Shown here: positions 1 through 5,402 of the stretch, one piece after another
Layout of the letters: each line of letters starts with the position of its first letter
How positions within the stretch are numbered: position 1 is the stretch's first letter
From: Prevotellaceae bacterium
Lineage (GTDB): Bacteria > Bacteroidota > Bacteroidia > Bacteroidales > Bacteroidaceae
Reading direction: 5' to 3'
Assembly: GCA_030536165.1 (NCBI GenBank)
Contig: JAUNQM010000127.1
Span: forward strand, 1 to 7,303
DNA length: 7,303 bases
Made by a program: the position numbers and the translations under genes
Notes under the pieces: model-generated
Seen by the model: the letters and a program-made list of their open reading frames with translations, nothing else
The model's database searches: none
What the model was told of the DNA's origin: nothing

Positions 1-146
1 AAATTGTTCGAATAATATTTATGCATGCTTGTCTTGACAAGCATACTTGATGATGGGGCCAGGCTTTTCAAACTGGTTTGATAAAGACTGGACACAGCAG
101 CAAGGAGACTTCTGCTTGCAGAAGTGCATAAATCGGAAATTGTTCG
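1..146. repeat. Cloverleaf-type palindromic element (E1), shares ends with the 1848-1978 element
   Basis: Seen in sequence: an outer stem ATTTATGC (17-24) pairs with GCATAAAT (126-133). Inside it are a side hairpin ATGCTTGTC-TT-GACAAGCAT (25-44), an inner stem CCAGGCTTT (59-67) with AAAGACTGG (83-91, 8 of 9 pairs), a central hairpin TCAAAC-TG-GTTTGA (68-81) and a second side hairpin CTTCTGC-TT-GCAGAAG (109-124). All parts are centred at 74.5-75.5. AAATTGTTCG occurs as a direct repeat at 1-10 and 137-146. The flanks (TCGAATAATA then TTTATG on the left, CATAAAT then CG and ATTGTT on the right) match the ends of the elements at 1848-1978 and 5514-5644, although the interior is unrelated. It may continue left of the window. 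No coding sequence was recognised here. Function unknown; a non-autonomous repeat or structured DNA/RNA site is an inference. Confidence 0.7.
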
Positions 147-179
147 TGAGAAAGCTACTTGCAAAACTCGTGTTAAGCT

Positions 180-265
180 ATGTCGTACCTACGGCACTTT
201 AGAGTGGTCGAGCTTGATGAGATAGGGCTTGCGCCCTACCCTACGACATTTCGTCCCTACGGGAC
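180..265. repeat. Cluster of short hairpins, possible smaller cloverleaf (E2)
   Basis: ATGTCGTA (180-187) is the exact reverse complement of TACGACAT (242-249). Between them lie the hairpins CACT-TTAG-AGTG (195-206) and TAGGGC-TTGC-GCCCTA (223-238), with a near-palindrome TCGAGCTTGA (208-217) in the middle. Just outside is a further hairpin GTCCC-TAC-GGGAC (253-265), which resembles 185-197 (GTACC-TAC-GGCAC), so the same hairpin type appears twice in direct orientation. The layout fits the cloverleaf plan of the other elements but is less clean. No gene was seen in this stretch. Confidence 0.5.
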
Positions 266-306
266 TTTTGCCTGAGAACTATTCAACATTTTATTGAGCT
301 CCCACA

Positions 307-394
307 CGTCATTGCGGGCTTGACCCGCAATCTCATTAGATACGAAGAAGACCGTACGCAACGATGGAGATCCTGAATCTAGTTCAGGATGACG
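307..394. repeat. Paired 28-nt half-elements forming a cloverleaf palindrome (E3)
   Basis: Two 28-nt halves face each other. The left half (307-334) reads CGTCAT, stem TGCGGG, loop CTTGA, stem CCCGCA, then ATCTC. The reverse complement of the right half (367-394) reads CGTCAT, stem CCTGAA, loop CTAGA, stem TTCAGG, then ATCTC. The frame sequences are the same while the stem bases differ completely yet remain self-complementary in both halves. CGTCAT/ATGACG makes a 6-bp outer stem and ATCTC/GAGAT a 5-bp inner stem, and every part is centred at about 350.5. From memory it resembles short palindromic repeats scattered in many bacterial genomes, but I could not check this. The ATG at 389 lies in the right arm and is therefore an unlikely start for the gene that follows. 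Confidence 0.75.
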
Positions 395-469
395 AATTGG
401 CAAAATAGATTATTGTTCATTCAAAAAACAAAACATATTAACTTCAGGAACACAAGTAACGACAACGAG

Positions 470-1579
470 ATGAAAAGAATCAGTCAATCATACAAAATGT
501 GGATGTGCATATTCTCTGCTATCCTCTTGGGCATAAGCACCACAGGGTGCTCGTTGATGGACACAGATCGTGACGATTGTCCAGAAGGACTGTACGTGGA
601 TTTCGTGTATGACTACAACATACAGCGTGCCGACATGTTCAAGGATCATGTGGGCTACGTTACAGTGTATGTATTTGATGAGTCGGACAATCTCGTTACA
701 AAACGTAGCGTAGGCAACTACGACACCGATGCTCCGCTGAAGGAATACGGATACAAGATGCATTTCACACAGGAAGAACTTCCTGCAGGAACCTACCACC
801 TCATGGCACTTGCCATGCAGAAGGACTGGGACGAAGCTCTCAGCACTCCTGGCGCAAAGTATCGCCGCACCGAACCGCAGACTCGTTCGGCAGCGCGTTC
901 TGAGATAAGCGTAACACTTGACAGAGGTGCAAAGACTACAGAGAGTCTATGTCCTGTCGATAACGTGTCCCCTATGGACACCCTTTGGCATGGAACAATG
1001 CTTGGTGCATCCTCGGTTACCATAGTAAACGACCAGCCATCATACGCAACAATCTCAATGGTGCGCGACACAAAGGTGCTCCACCTCAATCTTCGCGACA
1101 TCGACAATCCTGCCGATCCAGCCCACGATAAGTACGAAGTTAGAATCATGGCAAAGAACGGACGCCTCGATGCCGACAACAATGTAATAAACGACGACAT
1201 GCTGCTCTACCAGCCATTTGCATCGTGGACGACACAGTTCCCTGAAGATGCTGCAACGGCTGCTGATGTAGAGGAGCGTACAGCTCACTACGATATAAAC
1301 TTCAACCGAATAATGTACCGTTCATCTACGGAAAACGATGCAATGCTCGTGTTGATAAACAAAGATAACAATAATGTCATTGGAGAATTTGACCTTGCAT
1401 GGATTCTTTCAGAAGGCCGAGGGGCATTCGAAACGGCAAACTACTCACGACAGGAGTATCTTGACCGCGAATACGACTACCATCTCGACTTCTTCCTGAA
1501 AGGTGACAGGTGGTACTACGTTGCGATACATGTAGGCATCCTCTCGTGGACAAGACGTATTACGAACACAGAATTGTAG
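470..1579 (+). CDS. FimB/Mfa2-family fimbrial anchor lipoprotein
   Basis: Predicted outer-membrane lipoprotein of 369 residues that anchors, and in the known family limits the length of, a type V (FimA/Mfa) fimbria. I chose the ATG at 470 because it gives a classic signal: basic MKR start, hydrophobic core, then S-T-T-G-C with the lipidated Cys at 27. The frame is open back to 389, but that ATG lies inside a palindromic repeat and would put 27 odd residues before the signal; 497 (M10) is a weaker alternative. Family hallmarks are R34-D-D-C-P-E-G40, the Y47-D-Y-N50 that follows it and V-F-D-E ending at residue 71. The C-terminus ends in a W-containing beta-rich stretch. It is the first gene of the set, 489 bp ahead of the Mfa1-like gene, whereas in P. 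gingivalis the anchor gene follows the major-subunit gene. No clear promoter or Shine-Dalgarno was seen. The family call is confident; exact partner subunits are inferred from neighbours. Confidence 0.88.
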   Translation: MKRISQSYKMWMCIFSAILLGISTTGCSLMDTDRDDCPEGLYVDFVYDYNIQRADMFKDHVGYVTVYVFDESDNLVTKRSVGNYDTDAPLKEYGYKMHFTQEELPAGTYHLMALAMQKDWDEALSTPGAKYRRTEPQTRSAARSEISVTLDRGAKTTESLCPVDNVSPMDTLWHGTMLGASSVTIVNDQPSYATISMVRDTKVLHLNLRDIDNPADPAHDKYEVRIMAKNGRLDADNNVINDDMLLYQPFASWTTQFPEDAATAADVEERTAHYDINFNRIMYRSSTENDAMLVLINKDNNNVIGEFDLAWILSEGRGAFETANYSRQEYLDREYDYHLDFFLKGDRWYYVAIHVGILSWTRRITNTEL

Positions 1580-1640
1580 GCCAAAACAACAACATAGGTA
1601 AGAAAACACAGGTTTCGTATGTGTAACCAGTTAACAACAA

Positions 1641-1769
1641 TTAGCGAATTGCTTCGTCCTTCCGGACTATGTATCAAGTATGTGATAAAATCTGAAAACA
1701 AGTTTTCATCATTTCATCACATACTTGATACGATTGACTCTGTCAATCAAAGCAATTATTAATCAACAA
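1641..1769. mobile_element. 129-bp palindromic MITE-like insert with 6-bp flanking duplication (E4)
   Basis: The insert is absent from the otherwise near-identical copy at 5403-5708, where the junction falls between 5435 and 5436. CAACAA flanks it at 1635-1640 and 1764-1769, and the empty site has a single CAACAA. The interior is a long imperfect palindrome: outer stem AATTGCTT (1647-1654) with AAGCAATT (1750-1757), side hairpin GTCC-TTCC-GGAC (1656-1667), a perfect 16-bp inner stem GTATCAAGTATGTGAT (1671-1686 with 1716-1731), central hairpin TGAAAAC-AA-GTTTTCA (1693-1708) and side hairpin GATTGAC-TCT-GTCAATC (1732-1748). It is too small to code for a transposase, so it would have to be mobilised in trans. 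The alternative is loss of this segment from the other copy by recombination between the CAACAA repeats. Confidence 0.65.
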
Positions 1770-1847
1770 TGTTTCAACAAATAAATTCAAGTTCAAGGTT
1801 CAAACCGCAAAACCGTCTAACCGCATGTTAAATTGATGAATCATTTG

Positions 1848-1978
1848 TCGAATAATAATTTATGATTACTTGCGCAGCAAGTTGGTTGTAGGGTAATCAA
1901 GTCTGGCGGAGCTTGCTCCAAGACGGAATTGATTAGCCTACGAGCAAATCACGAAGTGATCTATAAATTCGATAATTG
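1848..1978. repeat. Cloverleaf-type palindromic element (E5), copy A
   Basis: The outer stem AATTTAT (1857-1863) pairs with ATAAATT (1963-1969). Side hairpins are ACTTGC-GCA-GCAAGT (1868-1882) and ATCAC-GAA-GTGAT (1948-1960). The inner stem GTAGGGTAATCAA (1888-1900) pairs with TTGATTAGCCTAC (1929-1941), 12 of 13, and the central hairpin is GGAGC-TT-GCTCC (1908-1919). All parts are centred at 1913-1914.5. The outer sequences match the element at 1-146 and the whole matches 5514-5644. It lies about 90 bp before the start codon of the Mfa1-like gene, so in a transcript it would fold in the 5' leader or intercistronic region. Confidence 0.75.
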
Positions 1979-2007
1979 TTGACTAAAAAAGTGTACATTG
2001 GAACTTA

Positions 2008-2034
2008 CGTCATCGGCTTTGCCGATTGGCTCGT
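2008..2034. repeat. Short hairpin just upstream of the Mfa1-like gene
   Basis: ATCGGC-TTT-GCCGAT (2012-2026) forms a perfect 6-bp stem, preceded by CGTCAT, the same hexamer that opens the half-elements at 307-394. There is no T-run after it, so it is not a typical intrinsic terminator. In the paired copy (about 5674-5700) four substitutions fall in this hairpin and destroy the perfect stem. Confidence 0.55.
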
Positions 2035-2068
2035 CAAAGAAAATTGAAAAGAAAGGTAATTAACAAAA

Positions 2069-3703
2069 GTGCAAACGCATAAATACATATCGATCATATT
2101 CAGCCTAATGCTATTATGGCTCGGAACATGGCTCGTCGGCTGTTCCGGTGACGATGGTATCGATGCTTCCTTTGACGGAGGCACCGGCGAATGCTATATT
2201 CAGTTGAACCTAAGCACAAACACAAAGTCTTCGACCCGTGCATCTGAGCACCCTTACGGCGGTGAGACCGGCGACGGCACAGAGCAAGGACGCAACCATG
2301 AAAACGACATAAACAACATAAACATCTTCATATATAATAGTACTATAGGAGTTAATGATGCGGAAAACACAGAAATCAAATTTGCAAAATACTTCTCTTA
2401 TCTTGACCTGATTGAAATAGTAGCAGGTGAGGAATATGAAACAAAGCCTATGCTGGTACGAGGCTATAAACCTGCACCAAACGACCGCATTATTGTTCTT
2501 GTGAACATGGGCGACATGACAGAGACCGTAGATGCCGACCACAACAAAACAATTACGCTCGGCGAGGTGCGCAATGCAATGGTCAATTCAGCATGGGGCG
2601 TAAGCGGAACTTCAATAAAGGACTATTACAACTTCGCAATGGCGAGCGCCATAGATAATACTACAGAAGGTACAGTAAATGTTTCTGCTGCGGGCACATA
2701 CGCAGAACCATTCAGCGCCAATGTGACTGTAGAGCGAGTTGCAGCACGTATCGACTTCTGCTTCGACAAGGCACAGACTGCTTCAAGTTATCGTAATCCA
2801 ATAGTATATGATGTAGAAGGCACAAGCGACAAGTTCCGTCTCAGTCATATTCGTATAGTCAATGGTTCGCAGATGCCGACATTCACCTTAAAGCGTACAG
2901 CGACTACCGTCAGTCCATCTTTGACTGGCATTACTTATCTTGGTGATGAAACAGTAGCTACTGGCACAACAATTCCAACAAATTATGTTGTAGAGCCAAC
3001 AACACACCTTAAGAATGCAAGTACGCCAATATCAAGCGCGAACCTGACTACATGGTTTGGGGCTTCATCACTTATGGAATCACTCGACAAGAGTTTCCTC
3101 GCTTCTTCAGCCTACAAGGTGCATAGTACTGCGACAGATGAAGAAGTCTTTGAAGCAGACGGCAATTATTGCTACACTCTGGGATACGTGATGGAGAATA
3201 CGATGGATAAATCGTCGAGCAACAATGTTAATTTGATGACTGCTATCGAGATTAAGGGTACTTACATTCCTGCTACGGTGTATAAGTGGGATGAAGGTAC
3301 GAACAATATAATTGCTGATGGTACTTATGCTGCGGGGAATGACTTCTGGTATTATGACAATCATACTACGCCAGCCAACTCTTATGCATTCTCATCAGAA
3401 GCCGACCTGCTCACTTATGCCTCCAAGCATACTGGCATCGACTATGAAATGCGCCATTATGTGAATGGCGAGTGCTACTATTACGTTTGGATTCGTCATG
3501 CGATGTTTGACGAGCCAACCTATCCTACAGGCACATATCCTATGGAGTTTGGCATAGTCCGCAACAACATTTACCGAATCCATGTCGGCAAGGTGATGAA
3601 GCTTGGACCTGCAACGCCGACTCCAGAGGTACCTGACCTACTCTACTCTCACATCCATGTGCGCAAGTGGAGATTCCGTGCTCATAAGGAAATATTCCTC
3701 TAA
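2069..3703 (+). CDS. Mfa1-type fimbrillin (probable major or stalk subunit), lipoprotein precursor
   Basis: A 544-residue lipoprotein precursor, close in size to P. gingivalis Mfa1. The start is a GTG: an in-frame TAA at 2057-2059 excludes anything earlier, and the next ATG (2108) would leave almost no signal N-region. A weak GAAAGG lies 12 bp upstream. The signal ends W-L-V-G-C with lipidation Cys at 25. T-R57-A58-S matches the Arg|Ala site where FimA and Mfa1 of P. gingivalis are cut during maturation. G68-D-G-T-E-Q-G74 followed by the E-N-D-I-N-N-I-N-I-F segment is typical of Mfa1-type N-domains, V221-E-R-V-A-A-R-I-D-F230 is the conserved mid-protein strand, and R498-N-N-I-Y-R503 and the C-terminal V-R-K-W to E-I-F-L strand fit the fimbrillin C-domain and donor strand. 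By family knowledge it polymerises by donor-strand exchange at the cell surface. It is preceded by the long repeat (copy A). Whether it is the major or a minor subunit is inferred. Confidence 0.85.
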   Translation: MQTHKYISIIFSLMLLWLGTWLVGCSGDDGIDASFDGGTGECYIQLNLSTNTKSSTRASEHPYGGETGDGTEQGRNHENDINNINIFIYNSTIGVNDAENTEIKFAKYFSYLDLIEIVAGEEYETKPMLVRGYKPAPNDRIIVLVNMGDMTETVDADHNKTITLGEVRNAMVNSAWGVSGTSIKDYYNFAMASAIDNTTEGTVNVSAAGTYAEPFSANVTVERVAARIDFCFDKAQTASSYRNPIVYDVEGTSDKFRLSHIRIVNGSQMPTFTLKRTATTVSPSLTGITYLGDETVATGTTIPTNYVVEPTTHLKNASTPISSANLTTWFGASSLMESLDKSFLASSAYKVHSTATDEEVFEADGNYCYTLGYVMENTMDKSSSNNVNLMTAIEIKGTYIPATVYKWDEGTNNIIADGTYAAGNDFWYYDNHTTPANSYAFSSEADLLTYASKHTGIDYEMRHYVNGECYYYVWIRHAMFDEPTYPTGTYPMEFGIVRNNIYRIHVGKVMKLGPATPTPEVPDLLYSHIHVRKWRFRAHKEIFL

Positions 3704-3761
3704 AGCAGGCGAGAAATTAAATTGAAAGATAGAAATAATATAAGTTTTGCATGTATGATTT

Positions 3762-3817
3762 CACGCAAAGTGCAACTTGAAAGGCAAAAGGAGGGGGCTC
3801 CTCTGCGCTTCTTTGCG
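3762..3817. repeat. Hairpin pair with CACGCAAAG / CTTTGCG motifs
   Basis: CGCAAAG (3764-3770) pairs with CTTTGCG (3811-3817), enclosing AGGAG-GGGG-CTCCT (3789-3802). CACGCAAAG (3762-3770) also pairs, 8 of 9, with CTCTGCGTG (3933-3941) on the far side of the next element, so two alternative folds are possible. It starts 58 bp after the stop codon of the Mfa1-like gene. No T-run follows, so a terminator role is doubtful. Confidence 0.5.
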
Positions 3818-3825
3818 CCTCTGCT

Positions 3826-3932
3826 AAAATTCTGAAACATCGAAGATGTTGCATTTTAATGATGGAGCAAGGATAAACTTGTTTTAGACTTGAACAAGCA
3901 TTAAGATGCAGACCTGTAAAGGTCAGAATTTT
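3826..3932. repeat. Cloverleaf-type palindromic element (E6)
   Basis: A perfect 10-bp outer stem AAAATTCTGA (3826-3835) pairs with TCAGAATTTT (3923-3932). Inside are a side hairpin AACATC-GAA-GATGTT (3836-3850), an inner stem GCATTTTAATG (3851-3861) with CATTAAGATGC (3899-3909, one mismatch), a central AAAC-TT-GTTT (3875-3884), and a side hairpin GACC-TGTAAA-GGTC (3911-3924) that overlaps the outer stem by two bases. The centres of all parts lie at 3879-3880. It fills the 310-bp gap between the two fimbrillin genes together with the hairpins at 3762-3817; no small gene was recognised there. The sequence is unrelated to the other elements but the architecture is the same. Confidence 0.7.
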
Positions 3933-4013
3933 CTCTGCGTGAGATAAAATAAACGATATGCGAATTTGCGAAAGTTGAATAAAACAAATTGTGTAATCAA
4001 CGCAGTTACTAAG

Positions 4014-5381
4014 ATGAAGATGAAAATAAACATATTATCCATATATTTCATGCTGGCATTAGTTGCTGGACTTTGCTTTTCTTGCTCGGACGACAGCAAG
4101 GATGTAAGCAATGGACAGACAATGCTCTATGGTTCGATTACGACTCGTGCATCCGTATATCAGGATGCAGAAGGTGATAAGGAACTTATCAAGACATGGT
4201 GGATTGTCTTTGTCAATAGTAGCAACAAGATTGCAGCAATTATCAACCGTGACGACTACAAGGACTATGTTGTTGAACGCGATGGCTTCACCCTTGAACT
4301 TGCAAATGATACATACGATGTCTATTCTTTTGCCAACATCGACAAATCAACAATAGAAGGACTTACAGGAGTTGGTTCTTTGACTGTAGGAGGAACAATG
4401 CCTGACCTTTCGGCTGTTGAGTACCAAATAAACGACTTAATAGCTAACGGAACATTGAAGGAAGACCTTAGCGTTTTTATTCCAATGACGGGCAAGGAAA
4501 CCATTACAGCAACAGGAGGCCGTCTGGAGGAAGATTTTGAAGTGATTAGGATGGTGGCAAAAGTGGAGTTCGTTTTCCGCAACAGTTGCAAGATAAGAAC
4601 GGTCACCATAAAGGATTTAACCTTTGGTCCTATAAACGAAGGCAATGTGCTGTTGATGCCAGATTATTCAACATTAGGATTAGACACTGAAACAAACCCT
4701 GTTGTTCCTGTGGTCATCGCCACACAGACTTTGTCCTTTACACTCCCTAATCCTGCACTGGATCCTAATTCACACTCCATAGAATCCTACACACATAGTT
4801 TCTACATACGCGAATCACTTGCAGAATCACATATCACCAAGCATTTCAGCATCAAGATGCATATTATACGTGATGAGAAGCCAGAGGAGCTTGTCTATAC
4901 AATGACCGAAAAGGACTACACAGGTATCAACCGTAACGACTACCTGCTAATCCCAATCACGTTTACTGACTATTTCGTTGATATCAACGTGAACTGTTAC
5001 CCTCCTATTGGAGGCTATCCTGCAGTGATGGTTGATAAAAAGCCAGACGAATTCTATTGCACGTTCTCTACTGGAGGTGCAATCGAAATACAGCCAGTTG
5101 TAAAAGATGCATATACTGAAACCGACTTGAATCCATCACAATACGAATATGAAATACTTGAGATAAACGACCCAAATGAGTTGTTCTCTAATGACACTGA
5201 ATCGCATGTGGGCAAATTGCCTTCAATAGATCCGATTACAGGCGAAATAGTTGGAGAGTTGAATCCGAAGAAAACAGGAACAGCCGACATTTATATTCAT
5301 GTGTCGATACCAACAGACCCTTCGCATCCAGAAGTGAGGCAGGAATACTGGCGTCGCATATATATAATAAAGAAGCCGTAA
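4014..5381 (+). CDS. Fimbrillin-like lipoprotein with C-terminal Ig-like (BIG2-like) tail, probable accessory subunit
   Basis: A 455-residue predicted lipoprotein. The ATG at 4014 (or 4020) is chosen because M-K-M-K then a hydrophobic core ending C-F-S-C puts the lipidation Cys at 24; the open frame back to a TTG at 3966 adds 16 residues that do not fit a signal. T-T-R45-A46-S repeats the Arg|Ala maturation motif of the gene upstream, at nearly the position known for P. gingivalis FimA. R179-M-V-A-K-V-E-F186 and N306-R-N-D-Y310 are fimbrillin-type core strands. After Y329-P-P-I-G-G-Y-P336 comes a further domain of about 110 residues in which S404-I-D-P-I-T-G410 and a later T-G-T-A-D-I-Y-I strand resemble bacterial Ig (BIG2) domains. 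It lacks the W-x-x-x-x donor-strand ending of the Mfa1-like protein, so it may cap, sit at the tip, or carry binding function rather than form the shaft. The exact subunit class is not recognised. Confidence 0.72.
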   Translation: MKMKINILSIYFMLALVAGLCFSCSDDSKDVSNGQTMLYGSITTRASVYQDAEGDKELIKTWWIVFVNSSNKIAAIINRDDYKDYVVERDGFTLELANDTYDVYSFANIDKSTIEGLTGVGSLTVGGTMPDLSAVEYQINDLIANGTLKEDLSVFIPMTGKETITATGGRLEEDFEVIRMVAKVEFVFRNSCKIRTVTIKDLTFGPINEGNVLLMPDYSTLGLDTETNPVVPVVIATQTLSFTLPNPALDPNSHSIESYTHSFYIRESLAESHITKHFSIKMHIIRDEKPEELVYTMTEKDYTGINRNDYLLIPITFTDYFVDINVNCYPPIGGYPAVMVDKKPDEFYCTFSTGGAIEIQPVVKDAYTETDLNPSQYEYEILEINDPNELFSNDTESHVGKLPSIDPITGEIVGELNPKKTGTADIYIHVSIPTDPSHPEVRQEYWRRIYIIKKP

Positions 5382-5402
5382 TGGGCAAAATATTAAAGAA
5401 AT

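Larger units (their letters stand above)
1608..2042. repeat. Long direct repeat, copy A (leader of the Mfa1-like gene)
   Basis: This stretch is repeated at 5403-5708. The first 33 bases (1608-1640) are identical to 5403-5435. Bases 1770-2042 align without gaps to 5436-5708, with 10 differences by my count over 273 positions. The only large difference is the 129-bp insert 1641-1769, present only here. The repeat begins about 30 bp after the upstream stop codon and ends 26 bp before the GTG of the next gene. It occupies most of the 489-bp gap and includes the cloverleaf at 1848-1978. No small gene was recognised in it. Its placement in front of two genes suggests a duplicated leader or regulatory region, or a mobile or recombining module. 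Confidence 0.9.

Noticed and set aside
389..469. N-terminal extension of the anchor lipoprotein to the ATG at 389
   Set aside because: The ATG is part of the right arm of the palindrome at 307-394, and the 27 extra residues would precede an otherwise perfect lipoprotein signal starting at 470.
488..1288. Minus-strand open frames of about 77-135 codons opposite the anchor gene
   Set aside because: They lie wholly inside a well-supported gene on the other strand and show no recognisable domain.
1671..1731. Invertible promoter segment flanked by the 16-bp inverted repeat
   Set aside because: Only 29 bases lie between the repeats, far less than usual invertible promoters, and the arms fit the inner stem of a larger palindrome.
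1975..2000. Promoter in the shared leader (TACATTGG in copy A, TACAATGG in copy B)
   Set aside because: Both differ from the -7 consensus and no well-spaced TTTG was found, so no site is called although the leader may still carry one.
3721..3749. Possible Bacteroidetes promoter (TAAGTTTT near 3741)
   Set aside because: It fits TAnnTTTG only loosely, and the nearest ATTG lies about 16 bases upstream, shorter than the usual spacing to the -33 TTTG.
3789..3802. Intrinsic terminator after the Mfa1-like gene
   Set aside because: The hairpin is GC-rich but is not followed by a T-run; the other hairpins in the window also lack one.
3966..4013. TTG start adding 16 residues to the gene 3 protein
   Set aside because: The extension is not signal-like, while the ATG at 4014 gives a normal short basic N-terminus and lipobox.
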